Source: RXOA01 sp964554715 (GTDB taxonomy: Bacteria > Bipolaricaulota > Bipolaricaulia > UBA7950 > UBA9294). From it: a stretch of DNA of 37,779 nt. Position 1 is the first letter of the stretch, and the number at the start of each line of letters is the position of its first letter. The DNA lies in NCBI GenBank assembly GCA_964554715.1, contig CAZKPU010000009.1, positions 1 to 37,779 on the forward strand, in the 5' to 3' direction. Below the pieces are notes generated by a model. That model had not been told where the DNA came from and did no database searches. It saw only the letters and a program-made list of their open reading frames with translations. Below are positions 30,429 through 37,779 of the stretch, one piece after another. A program made the translations under genes and the position numbers.

Positions 30429-30623
30429 GTGGCTGTACCCAAGTATCGAACGTCGCGCGCAAAAGGTCGTGCCCGACGTACACATCAAAAGCTCGTTGCG
30501 CCGGCGGTGATGGAGTGTCCTCACTGTCACGAAACGAAGCTTCCGCACCGAGTGTGTCCGCATTGCGGGTTCTACAACGGCATCGAAGTCGTTTCCGCAA
30601 GCAAGGAACAGGAATCCGACTAA
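30429..30623 (+). CDS. rpmF: 50S ribosomal protein L32
   Basis: Large-subunit ribosomal protein of 64 residues. It starts with GTG after GAAGGAGGCGCT. AVPKYRTSRAKGRARRTHQK is the canonical L32 N-terminus, and CPHC with CPHCG form the zinc ribbon (CxxC...CxxC). The usual bacterial neighbour plsX is not present here. Confidence 0.95.
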   Translation: MAVPKYRTSRAKGRARRTHQKLVAPAVMECPHCHETKLPHRVCPHCGFYNGIEVVSASKEQESD

Positions 30624-30677
30624 GCGCAAGCGGCGAAACGTACCGACCTCGATCCTTCCGACAGGAATCCGTGGAAA

Positions 30678-30971
30678 CTAGGACGATTCGTCGTTTGTCT
30701 TTTTCTTTGCAGCTTTCACGGCGGCTTTGGCCCGTTTCTTCTCGAGCTTGGCACGTTGCTTGATCGCATCCGCTTGCGCTGCGGCCCGAGCACCGGCATC
30801 GTCCGATGAGGGCGCCTGCGTCGGGACGACTGCGTCCCGTTCGCTGTCCGCTGCGGCCCGTCGCCGCTGCATGATCCGCATCGCAAGCACCCGTCCGAAC
30901 TGCCCGATGAACCCGGCGGCTAACGCGGCAAGAACCCACTTCAGAACAGCCCAAACATCTTCCCACGCCAT
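30678..30971 (-). CDS. Small membrane protein with Ala/Lys-rich tail, unknown
   Basis: A 97-residue protein I do not recognise. It begins MAWEDVWAVLKWVLAALAAG, a single membrane-spanning segment, then a basic RIMQRRRAA junction (positive-inside), a low-complexity linker (VVPTQAPSSDDAGARAAAQA) and a strongly basic helix KLEKKRAKAAVKAAKKK. The design, one helix plus a cationic tail, resembles small nucleic-acid- or ribosome-associated membrane proteins, but this is only composition. The ATG at 30971 lies 9 nt after a TACCAT box and lacks a Shine-Dalgarno. It is divergent from ftsZ. Confidence 0.6.
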   Translation of the reverse strand: MAWEDVWAVLKWVLAALAAGFIGQFGRVLAMRIMQRRRAAADSERDAVVPTQAPSSDDAGARAAAQADAIKQRAKLEKKRAKAAVKAAKKKTNDESS

Positions 30972-30980
30972 GATGGTGAA

Positions 30981-31009
30981 ATGGTAGAGAATCCGCGCGC
31001 CATCAGCAA
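30981..31009 (-). promoter_or_regulatory. Promoter of the small membrane protein gene, leaderless type
   Basis: Minus strand: TTGCTG (31004-31009), 17-bp spacer, TACCAT (30981-30986), then 9 nt to the ATG at 30971. Confidence 0.5.
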
Positions 31010-31083
31010 CCTTTGATATCTGTGCCTGCTTGTGTTTGACGTAACCCCTTGTAGAGCAGAGAATGGTAGCAAGAGTGGTGAGG

Positions 31084-32478
31084 ATGTCAGAGACAAACAA
31101 CGGCCGTGGACACGAAGATGGTAGGAGCCCGCGCGAACAGTGGCGGGAGATCCTGAGTGCGATCGATGATCGCATTCTGCGCGCGTGCCTTCCCAAGACG
31201 GCGGAGGATGTCACCTTTGATTCGGAGCACGTATTCATCTCGGTTGAGAGCGAGTTCAAGAAGCAGTACTGCCTGCGAAAGGTGGACGAGATCTCGAGCG
31301 CCGTTGCCGCCACGATCGGAGAGCGTCTCGTGACGATCGGCGAACCTCCGCTCATCGAGCAGGCGCGGGAAGAGACTGGCGCAACGCAGAGCCGGGCGCA
31401 CGCTCGGATCGCGGTCCTCGGCATCGGCGACGGAGGCGTGAACGCGATCGATCGTATGCATCAGGAACGCCTCCAGGGCGTACGGCTGATCGCCGTGGAT
31501 ACCGATCGCCAGGTTCTGAATCTGTCGAGAGCGCATCAAGTGTTGCAGATCGGGATGGACGTCACCGGAGGGCGGGGCACCGGAGGCGATGAAGATCGCG
31601 GTCGCAGGGCGGCTCACGAGTCTAGGTGGGATCTTGCAGCGCTGCTGAAAGGGTTGGATCTGGTGTTCATCACAGCCGGACTGGGTGGAGGGACCGGAAC
31701 CGGCGCGGCACCGGTCATCTCCGAGCTTGCCCGGGAGGCTGGTGCGCTGACGATTGCTGTCGTCACCAGGCCGTTTACATTCGAAGGGACCATCCGGCGC
31801 GGCCGAGCCGATCGGGGAATCGAAAGCCTGCGTTCAGCGGCGGATGTTTTGGTCGCCATCTCCAACGATCGGTTGATCGAGACGGCGGCCAAGGGACTTG
31901 CGATCACGCAGGCGTTCGAGCTGGCGGACGGCATCCTCTATCAGGGAGTGCAGGGGATTTCGGATCTGGTCACGGTCCGGGGACTGGTCAACCTCGACTT
32001 CGCCGACCTTCGCGTCGTACTCTCGGGGGCGGGGCAAGCGATGATGGGAATGGGACAAGGGAGCGGTGAGCAACGGGCGGTGACCGCTGCGAAGACCGCG
32101 TGCAGCAATCCACTCCTCGAAGCCGGTTCGATCCGGGGAGCGAGGAAGATCATCCTCAATGTGACCGGGGGTAATGACCTCACGTTGGGCGAGGTCACCG
32201 AAGCGGCGGACACGGTTCGGCGTTTCGCGGCCACGGAGTGTGACCTGGTTTTTGGCGCTGTTGTACGAGATGATCTTGCGGGTGAAGAAGAGGTTCGCCT
32301 GACGGTGATCGCCGCGGATTTCGGGGAACCGATCGAGGAGAGCGACCGTGGCGATCGTAGCGGCAGTCACCCGCGGAAGCGCGTTTCCGCGGACGAAGAT
32401 CTCGATGTTCCGACGTATCTGAGGAGAAGCCAGCAAGCCAAGCACCCCTCGTCTTCCTCGGATGAGCGGGTGACGTGA
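31084..32478 (+). CDS. ftsZ: Cell division GTPase FtsZ with N-terminal DnaA/DnaX-like extension
   Basis: Tubulin-like GTPase that forms the division ring, here 464 residues. Residues 112-400 are FtsZ: IAVLGIGDGGVNAIDRM, IAVDTDRQVL, the signature GLGGGTGTGAAP (199-210), RPFTFEG, the T7 region NLDFADLRVVL and GQAMMGMGQGSGEQRA. The C-terminal peptide LDVPTYLRR (440-448) used for FtsA/ZipA-type partners is kept. Loop T1 is GIGDGGVN instead of the usual GGGGGN, and NTD is VDTD. Residues 16-90, ahead of the GTPase, read like the KH-type domain I of DnaA (W20, REILSAI, then FDSEHVFISVESEFKKQY and IGERLVTI). The ATG at 31084 has GGTGAGG in front; 31063 is an alternative. No fts neighbours are present. 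Confidence 0.92.
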   Translation: MSETNNGRGHEDGRSPREQWREILSAIDDRILRACLPKTAEDVTFDSEHVFISVESEFKKQYCLRKVDEISSAVAATIGERLVTIGEPPLIEQAREETGATQSRAHARIAVLGIGDGGVNAIDRMHQERLQGVRLIAVDTDRQVLNLSRAHQVLQIGMDVTGGRGTGGDEDRGRRAAHESRWDLAALLKGLDLVFITAGLGGGTGTGAAPVISELAREAGALTIAVVTRPFTFEGTIRRGRADRGIESLRSAADVLVAISNDRLIETAAKGLAITQAFELADGILYQGVQGISDLVTVRGLVNLDFADLRVVLSGAGQAMMGMGQGSGEQRAVTAAKTACSNPLLEAGSIRGARKIILNVTGGNDLTLGEVTEAADTVRRFAATECDLVFGAVVRDDLAGEEEVRLTVIAADFGEPIEESDRGDRSGSHPRKRVSADEDLDVPTYLRRSQQAKHPSSSSDERVT

Positions 32479-32508
32479 TTGGACAGGAACACAAGTTCAA
32501 GGTACAAC
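32479..32508 (+). promoter_or_regulatory. Promoter of response regulator gene, leaderless type
   Basis: TTGGAC (32479-32484), 18-bp spacer, TACAAC (32503-32508), then 6 nt to the ATG at 32515. It starts right after the ftsZ stop codon. Confidence 0.45.
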
Positions 32509-32514
32509 ACGGCC

Positions 32515-33171
32515 ATGAAGATCCTGATCTGCGAAGATGATCCTGATATCGCCGAGATCCTCCACAGCTACCTACGGGGGCGTGGGTTTGAGACGAAGGT
32601 CATTACGCGCGGTGACGAAGCCGTGGCGATGTTTCGATCCATCAACCCTGATCTCGTGTTGCTGGACATCCTGCTGCCCGAGTTGGACGGCTGGGAAGTC
32701 CTGGCTCAACTTCGCGAACTCAGTGATGTCCCGATCATCCTGATCACCGCGCTGGGCCGCGTTGACGACAAGATCCGCGGGCTTTCCGGAGGGGCGGATG
32801 ATTTCATTACCAAGCCGTTTGTGCTACGGGAAGTGGAAGCGCGGATCGAGGCGATCCTGCGACGGAATCGGCCGCAGATCGGCCGGCTCGGTCTTGTCAT
32901 CGACGATTCGCGCAAGGCGGTCAGTGTGCATGGCGAAGAGATCCAACTCTCTCCGAAGGAGTATTCCCTGTTGACGCTTCTGACCTCCGATGCAGGCCGT
33001 GTCTTCTCCAACGAAGAGATCCGCCATCACCTGTGGCCGTCGGACCACTACGCATCCGAGCAAGACGTACAGAAATACGTCTATCTGCTGCGCAAGAAGA
33101 TCGAAATCGATCCGTCGGTGCCGAAGATCCTGTTGACGGTTCGTGGGTTCGGCTATCGGATCGGGGTCTAG
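32515..33171 (+). CDS. OmpR/PhoB-family response regulator
   Basis: DNA-binding two-component regulator of 218 residues. The receiver domain has the acidic pair EDD (8-10), the phosphoacceptor Asp in LVLLDILLPELDGWE, Thr in LITALG and Lys in FITKPF. The C-terminal winged helix is of the OmpR type: LSPKEYSLLTLLTSDAGRVF, then DVQKYVYLLRKKIE and VRGFGYRIG. No histidine kinase is adjacent, so it is an orphan and its signal is unknown. The ATG at 32515 lies 6 nt after a candidate -10 box and has no clear Shine-Dalgarno. An in-frame TTG at 32479 coincides with the -35 box. Confidence 0.92.
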   Translation: MKILICEDDPDIAEILHSYLRGRGFETKVITRGDEAVAMFRSINPDLVLLDILLPELDGWEVLAQLRELSDVPIILITALGRVDDKIRGLSGGADDFITKPFVLREVEARIEAILRRNRPQIGRLGLVIDDSRKAVSVHGEEIQLSPKEYSLLTLLTSDAGRVFSNEEIRHHLWPSDHYASEQDVQKYVYLLRKKIEIDPSVPKILLTVRGFGYRIGV

Positions 33172-33221
33172 CGGCACGGCTCGCCTCACGGTTCACGAAC
33201 CCTCCGCATCGGGCAGTATGG

Positions 33222-34259
33222 CTAGATGTCGCGGATATCGATGTACAACGGCGTGGTTGGAACGATGTCGCTGTAGGGCTTGACCATCGTTCGGTAGGTC
33301 AACCGGGTGCACGGCAAGAACCTGGGGATCTGGGCGTAGGGATCGTCTTTATCGTAGAACAGCGTCAGAATCGCGATCTTCTCCCGCGCCGCTTCGAACC
33401 GGATCTGATTGACGATCCTCTTGAGAAGCAGTCTCCCGTTGGGGCCTTCGCACAGCGGATCGAACAGGTGCCAATAGGTCAACTTCTCCTGCTCGCCGGG
33501 CACGTGTGGGAGAGGAAGGATCTTCCCGATCGGGTTCACCAGAAGACGCAACGCCTTCAGCGATCCCGGCATGCGGATCACGCGGCCCTGGTAGATCGAC
33601 GATGTGTCCCAGACGCTGATCTGGGCCGATGATCTGCTGTGCTCCATCCGGTAGATCCCGCGGAGGTAGCCGAGTTCATCGCCGCGTCTGTATGCATCCT
33701 CCAGATGGATCGGACGCATGTCGCGCTTGCCGATCAACCGGTCGATCCGTTCGACGCCCTCGCTCCAATCGATCCGGCGAACGCCGGGGAGCATCGCGGC
33801 GCGCTGGGGCGAGGGCAGGGTGAGGATTTCGTAGTCCCCGGCCGGCCGGGCCTCCATCTTGAGGGCGATCCGCATGGAATCATCGTTGTCGGCCTTGATG
33901 TGGCCGTACAGGAAGGAGACGCCAGCGTCGAGGATGCGGGATTCGACTTCCTGCCACAGGCGGTAGAGCCCTCGCTTCATGCTGCGTCGGTACCCGGCCT
34001 CCCCACGGAAATCATAGATATAGGCAGCCTTGATCGGCTCGCCTCCCACCAGCATGTCCTTGACGGCGAACGCCATGATGCCGACAAGCTTTCCGTCCTC
34101 CTCCGCGATCAACACATGGCCGTGGTCGAACAGCGAAGGACGATAGAAGTAGGTATCGCGATCGATGAGGATCTTCAGCCCTGTTCCCTGCGGGCTTGCC
34201 GCCTCCAGGTGGAGAAGAGCATGGTTGTCGGCTTGGGTCGCTTCGCGGATCGTGAACAT
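33222..34259 (-). CDS. GNAT-family N-acetyltransferase-like protein
   Basis: Protein of 345 residues. Residues 1-140 have the GNAT order: FTIREATQADNHALLHLEAA, HVLIAEEDGKLVGIMAF, AYIYDFRGEAGYRRSMKRGL (the R/QxxGxG/A-like acetyl-CoA loop) and GVSFLYGHIKADNDDSMRIALK. The C-terminal 190 residues (from RIDWSEGVERIDRLIG) look like a second, degenerate GNAT-type or related domain. The substrate is unknown. It lies 21 bp after the secreted PKD protein on the same strand, with GAGGGGG in front of the ATG, so the two are probably co-transcribed. Confidence 0.72.
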   Translation of the reverse strand: MFTIREATQADNHALLHLEAASPQGTGLKILIDRDTYFYRPSLFDHGHVLIAEEDGKLVGIMAFAVKDMLVGGEPIKAAYIYDFRGEAGYRRSMKRGLYRLWQEVESRILDAGVSFLYGHIKADNDDSMRIALKMEARPAGDYEILTLPSPQRAAMLPGVRRIDWSEGVERIDRLIGKRDMRPIHLEDAYRRGDELGYLRGIYRMEHSRSSAQISVWDTSSIYQGRVIRMPGSLKALRLLVNPIGKILPLPHVPGEQEKLTYWHLFDPLCEGPNGRLLLKRIVNQIRFEAAREKIAILTLFYDKDDPYAQIPRFLPCTRLTYRTMVKPYSDIVPTTPLYIDIRDI

Positions 34260-34280
34260 AGGCGGTTTTCCCCCTCGCAG

Positions 34281-36755
34281 CTATTCGAGGATGGTAACCA
34301 CCTGAGAAGAAATGCTCAACGAGCCGTGGTCATCGATGACGGCGAGTGAGACAACGAACGTGCCGCTGTGGCGGTAGGCATGCAACGGCGAAAGGATGTT
34401 CGTCGTGCTCGACCCGGCCGGCCGGCCGGCCGTCACATCGCCATCGCCGAAGTCCCAAGCCACGTGCACGATCTCCCCGTTGGGGCTCGGATCGTAGGCC
34501 AGGCTGGTGAATCGGATTTCGTCTCCGATGCGGGCCGCCGACTGATCGATCTCGAACGCGGAGATCGGTGGCGCGTTGCCGACGGTGACCGTTTGCGAAC
34601 AGGATGTTGTGCTGTTGTCGTCATCGGTTACGGTCAACGTCACGATGTATGCCCCGTCATCGGCGAACGGATGCGCGACCGACTCGCCCGTTGCGCAGGT
34701 CCCGTCTTCGAACGCCCAGGACAAGGAGGCGACTTCACCGTCCGGATCTGTTGCCTGTGCAGCAAATCGGACCTCTTCGCCGTCTTCGGGAGCCGAGGGA
34801 GTGAAGCTGAAGCAACAGGTGGGAGGACGATTCGTCACGGTAAAGGTCGTTGATGCCGTGTTCGTGCTTCCGGCGCAATCCGTAACACGCACGGACGCGG
34901 ATCGTCGCCCGTTATCGTCGAACGCACGGGAAACCCTGGGGGACGTTCCGGATGTCTCAAATTCGCTGTCTCCGTCCAGATCCCACTCGTACAGGACGAT
35001 CGTTCCACCGCACGGGTCGACGGATCCCTGAGCGTCGAAGGAGAACGTCGATCCGGTCGGTTGCTCGGCGTGGGACACAACCACCACCGCCTCCGGCGGC
35101 AGATCCGAGATCGCGATCTGCTGAGTAAGCGTGCGTGATGTTCCGGCATCATCGACAACGGTCAAACCAACGGTGTACGTGCCGGGGGATTCATACGTTG
35201 TCGTCGCTCGAGCGCCGGAAGCGCGTTCACCGTTCCCGAGCGACCAAGTCCAGGATGTTACGGCTCCGTCAGGATCGGAGGAGAACGTTCCATCGAACGT
35301 GATCTCCTGGCACTGAGTCAGCGCGGGGCAAGACACCGTAAAATTGGGAACCGGCGGACGGTTGACCGTGAGCACACCGGTGGTCGGCAGTGACAGTCCG
35401 CCGTGATTATCCAGGACCTGAAGCGTGATCCGGTGGGTTCCGCCGGCGAAGGGATGTTCCGCCGTCGCTGATCCGGTCTGAATCAGATCGATCTGTCCGT
35501 CACTGTCGAGATCCCAGCGGTACACCCATGGAGTGCCGTCGAGATCGAAGGAAGGAGAGGCATCGAGAACGGCGATCTCGCCGTCGGTGACCGTGCATGA
35601 TGGGACGGTGAACCGTGCCACCGGAAGCAGGTTCTCGATGGTCAGCGACTGCGTTGCATGGGCGGAGTCGCCGCGGTCGTCCCAGACATCGAGCGTCACG
35701 GTGTAAGCGCCGCTCTCGGCGTAGGCATGCTCGGGGTGCTGTTCGTGAGACACCGATCCGTCTCCGAAGTCCCATGTCCACATGGCGATCTTGCCGTCGA
35801 TGTCCGCGGATTCGTCGATGAACTCAAGCGGATCGAGCGAGACGAGGATCCGGTTGCCTGCCTGGGTGCCAACGCTGAAATCGGCTGTCGGGGCGCTATT
35901 CCAGGCGATACGGACGGTGCCCGTGGCCGACTCGGACGTTCCCTTCCAATCGGTTACCGTGAGAGCGATCATCGCCACGCCCTCCTCTTCGAACACAACC
36001 GATGCCGTTTGACCCGGATCGATGTGCCGGCCGGCGACGAGCCATTCGTACGACCGGATCTCACCGCTCGGGTCGACCGATGTGCGAGCATCGAGCATGA
36101 CAGGCTCTCCCGGACGGACCGGGTTGGGCGTGATGGTGAATGCGGCGATCGGTAGGGCGTTCTCGGTGCTGTTCTCTCGTCCCGGTGTTCCGAGAACGAC
36201 GGCGCACGGCGGGTTGTCGATGTCGAGATCGCGGCGGTACGTCTGCCACGGGGAAGCTGCGGATGCCAGGCCCGGCAGGACCCGTTCCATCGTCGAGAAG
36301 GGAAGAGCATCCAGCGCACCTGTCCCCGCCGGCCACTCTCCCCCGCCGGAGTTCGCGATATCGATCAATTCGCCGGTGTTGTCGAGCAAGCGCAGGGTTT
36401 CGCCGCTGTCCCGCAGCGCACCGGAGTAGATGAGATCGGCGGACAAACATGGGATGGATTCATCGGTCCCCCGCTCGAGCAAGTAGTACCCGAACGGCGG
36501 GATGACCCCCGAAAGTCGGATGGAGGGGTAACCGTCCTCCGACACGAGGCGCCAGCCGGTAAGGTCGGTTTCGCGTGCGGAGAGGCTGCGGAGTTCGATC
36601 CATTCGTGCGCGGCGTTCTCCGGAGATCCGCTCCACGCGATTTCGCTGATGAGAACATCCTGCGCGGTGGTTGACGCTGCGATCAGCAGCAGCCAGGCAA
36701 CGCATCCGAGAAGTCCCCCGATCGATGTGAATCCGGCCCGCTTTGCTTTCTGCAT
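34281..36755 (-). CDS. Secreted lamin-tail domain protein with seven PKD repeats
   Basis: Large exported protein of 824 residues. A signal peptide (GGLLGCVAWLLLIAASTTAQ) is followed by a lamin-tail-like domain, DVLISEIAWSGSPENAAHEW then IELRSLS, LTGWRLVSEDG and FGYYLLERG. Then come seven PKD-type Ig repeats of about 80-95 residues, each with a PxAxF start, a WDFGDG-like centre and a YTVTLTVxD end. Clear centres are TWDFGDGSVSHEQHPEHAYA and AWDFGDGDVTAGRP. No catalytic domain or cell-wall anchor is visible. The ATG at 36755 has GGGGAGGAC upstream. A surface-binding or structural role is likely, but the ligand is unknown. Confidence 0.85.
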   Translation of the reverse strand: MQKAKRAGFTSIGGLLGCVAWLLLIAASTTAQDVLISEIAWSGSPENAAHEWIELRSLSARETDLTGWRLVSEDGYPSIRLSGVIPPFGYYLLERGTDESIPCLSADLIYSGALRDSGETLRLLDNTGELIDIANSGGGEWPAGTGALDALPFSTMERVLPGLASAASPWQTYRRDLDIDNPPCAVVLGTPGRENSTENALPIAAFTITPNPVRPGEPVMLDARTSVDPSGEIRSYEWLVAGRHIDPGQTASVVFEEEGVAMIALTVTDWKGTSESATGTVRIAWNSAPTADFSVGTQAGNRILVSLDPLEFIDESADIDGKIAMWTWDFGDGSVSHEQHPEHAYAESGAYTVTLDVWDDRGDSAHATQSLTIENLLPVARFTVPSCTVTDGEIAVLDASPSFDLDGTPWVYRWDLDSDGQIDLIQTGSATAEHPFAGGTHRITLQVLDNHGGLSLPTTGVLTVNRPPVPNFTVSCPALTQCQEITFDGTFSSDPDGAVTSWTWSLGNGERASGARATTTYESPGTYTVGLTVVDDAGTSRTLTQQIAISDLPPEAVVVVSHAEQPTGSTFSFDAQGSVDPCGGTIVLYEWDLDGDSEFETSGTSPRVSRAFDDNGRRSASVRVTDCAGSTNTASTTFTVTNRPPTCCFSFTPSAPEDGEEVRFAAQATDPDGEVASLSWAFEDGTCATGESVAHPFADDGAYIVTLTVTDDDNSTTSCSQTVTVGNAPPISAFEIDQSAARIGDEIRFTSLAYDPSPNGEIVHVAWDFGDGDVTAGRPAGSSTTNILSPLHAYRHSGTFVVSLAVIDDHGSLSISSQVVTILE

Positions 36756-36812
36756 GCGTCCTCCCCGTTGCACCACCGCACCGCAAGCCAAATGAACCTT
36801 CATCCAACATGC

Positions 36813-36841
36813 ACAGTAGCACACCCACGATGAGAACGCAA
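36813..36841 (-). promoter_or_regulatory. Promoter of the lamin-tail/PKD gene
   Basis: Minus strand: TTGCGT (36836-36841), 17-bp spacer, TACTGT (36813-36818). Predicted leader is about 50 nt and contains the Shine-Dalgarno GGGGAGGAC. The rest of the gap 36756-36923 shows nothing else. Confidence 0.45.
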
Positions 36842-36923
36842 TGCAGGCCCTGTTCGACGCGCATGGGCATCCGTACTGGCGGTCCACCGGACCGGAGAGG
36901 GAGAAGCTGCTGGGATTGCTGCG

Positions 36924-37779
36924 TCAGAGGGGGGAGGCGGCTTCGGAGGCCCGCGAATCGTTGGCCTCGTAGGCCTCGATGATCCGGGCAACCAGGTTGT
37001 GGCGCACGACGTCCCGCTTTTCCAGGTGAACGAACGAGATCCCGGCCACGCCGCTGAGGATCCGCTCGACCGAGACGAGCCCCGACTGCCCGTCCTGAAG
37101 GTCGACTTGCGTGACATCGCCGGTGATGACCGCCTTGGAGTGGAAACCGAGACGGGTCAGGAACATCTTCATCTGGGTGGACGTCGTGTTCTGAGCCTCA
37201 TCAAGGATGACGAAGCTGCTGTTGAGCGTGCGGCCGCGCATGAACGCCAACGGCGCCATCTCGATCCTTCCGTGCTCAACGAGTTTCTCGAACTCCGTGG
37301 CCGGGATCATGTCGTAGATGGCGTCGTAGAGAGGCCGGAGGTACGGGCTGACCTTGGCCTGGATGTCTCCGGGCAGGAATCCGAGCTCCTCTCCGGCTTC
37401 GACGGCCGGGCGGGTCAGAATGATCCGCTTGACCTTCTCCTTCTTCAGGGCGTCGATCGCCATGGCAACGGCCAAGTAGGTCTTCCCGGTTCCGGCCGGT
37501 CCGATCGCGAACACCACGTCGTTCGACCGAACGGCATCGACGTACTGATGCTGCCCCAGGGTCTTGGCGCGGATCTCTTCGCCCCAGTGGGTGATCCTCA
37601 CAACGCTGGACAGGATCCCCGCAACGTCATCTCCGCGTTTCACATGGGCGATCAGGTACTGCAGCTCATCCGGTGTCGGTGTGTGATGGCTTTCGATGAT
37701 GTCAAGAAGCTTTTCGAACAACAGGCGAACCTTCTCGACCTCCGCCTCCGCGCCTTCGATCCGGATCGTGTCCCCGCGG
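36924..37779 (-). CDS. phoH: PhoH-like ATPase, 5' end outside window
   Basis: Cytosolic P-loop ATPase of the PhoH/YbeZ family, usually linked to YbeY and rRNA processing. The frame remains open to the window edge, reading GDTIRIEGAEAEVEKVRLLF before the first internal start (TTG at 37721). That is the family's N-terminal domain, so the gene begins outside. Visible motifs are Walker A GPAGTGKTYLAVAMAI, LTRPAVEAGEELGFLPGD, the Walker B segment FVILDEAQNTT and VITGDVTQVDLQ. The end FVHLEKRDVVRHNLVARIIE is the typical C-terminus. ybeY does not follow: the next 168 bp are intergenic and then comes the secreted PKD gene on the same strand. Confidence 0.93.
   Translation of the reverse strand, partial: RGDTIRIEGAEAEVEKVRLLFEKLLDIIESHHTPTPDELQYLIAHVKRGDDVAGILSSVVRITHWGEEIRAKTLGQHQYVDAVRSNDVVFAIGPAGTGKTYLAVAMAIDALKKEKVKRIILTRPAVEAGEELGFLPGDIQAKVSPYLRPLYDAIYDMIPATEFEKLVEHGRIEMAPLAFMRGRTLNSSFVILDEAQNTTSTQMKMFLTRLGFHSKAVITGDVTQVDLQDGQSGLVSVERILSGVAGISFVHLEKRDVVRHNLVARIIEAYEANDSRASEAASPL

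Noticed and set aside
30678..31424. Longer minus-strand frame extending the small membrane protein across the ftsZ start
   Set aside because: The extension is antisense to the conserved-looking N-terminal domain of FtsZ, and the promoter at 30981-31009 places the start at 30971.
32371..32392. Hairpin CCGCGGAA-GCGCGT-TTCCGCGG in the ftsZ linker
   Set aside because: It is not followed by a T-run and lies about 90 bp before the stop. An 8-bp GC palindrome in a low-complexity linker is plausible by chance.
33190..33201. Short palindrome GGTTC-AC-GAACC between the response regulator and the GNAT gene
   Set aside because: The 5-bp arms have a 2-nt loop and no T-tract. Too weak for a terminator, and no promoter nearby to regulate.
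36841..36972. Plus-strand 43-codon frame starting MQALFDAHGHPYW, antisense to the phoH end
   Set aside because: It has no Shine-Dalgarno and overlaps the promoter of the PKD gene and the end of phoH. It looks protein-like but lacks any supporting context.

Overview
The window is 37.8 kb of GC-rich, gene-dense bacterial chromosome. I see no insertion sequence, prophage, integrase or CRISPR array. The gene set points to an anaerobic or microaerophilic sugar-using bacterium: a 2-oxoacid:ferredoxin oxidoreductase, a phosphofructokinase carrying the PPi-type GGDD signature, a class II aldolase, Leloir-type GalT, and pentose isomerase and kinase genes. Housekeeping genes (ribosomal proteins L28 and L32, TsaB, RibF, RuvB, FtsZ, PhoH) are scattered among metabolic genes in an order unlike the common model phyla. 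I suspect a deep-branching or candidate-phylum lineage of the Bipolaricaulota/Acetothermia type. That placement is inference at low confidence.

Layout. 1-4412 (+) is a carbohydrate block: xylulokinase (5' end outside the window), D-lyxose-isomerase-like cupin, class II aldolase and 6-phosphofructokinase. 4505-13036 (-) holds galT, then a long co-directional run transcribed from ribF through tsaB, rpmB, an S1-domain protein, korD-A-B-C, a NUDIX hydrolase and a PEP/pyruvate-binding-domain protein. Many of these genes overlap or are spaced by a few bases. ruvB (13146-14192, +) diverges from ribF. 14189-17733 (-) is a membrane block: a CDP-alcohol phosphatidyltransferase, the nfeD-floA pair with a tiny ATGA-overlapping ORF after it, and mscL with a zinc ribbon. 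18067-19804 (+) encodes two membrane-anchored proteins, one CsgG-like. 19779-22115 (-) is the potassium uptake pair trkH-trkA. Nitroreductase (+), a UMF1-type transporter, PlsC and a HAD phosphatase (-) follow.

25962-33171 is mostly (+): glmS, a secreted toast-rack protein, tRNA(CAU), an RNase H-like protein, dtd, rpmF, an extended ftsZ and an orphan OmpR-type regulator. A small membrane protein lies on the other strand. The right end (-) carries a GNAT protein, a secreted lamin-tail/PKD protein and phoH, which runs out of the window.

Three observations stand out. First, FtsZ carries an extra N-terminal domain of about 75 residues that looks like DnaA domain I or the DnaX C-terminal domain, which would physically join a replication-type module to the division GTPase. 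Second, at least eight genes have a -10 hexamer 6-10 nt before the start codon, usually with a -35 box 17-18 bp further upstream, so leaderless or nearly leaderless mRNAs appear common here. Third, two tandem palindromic sites with a 22-bp period lie between the divergent HAD phosphatase and glmS genes and look like a paired operator.

All function calls come from reading motifs in translated sequence. No database search was available.
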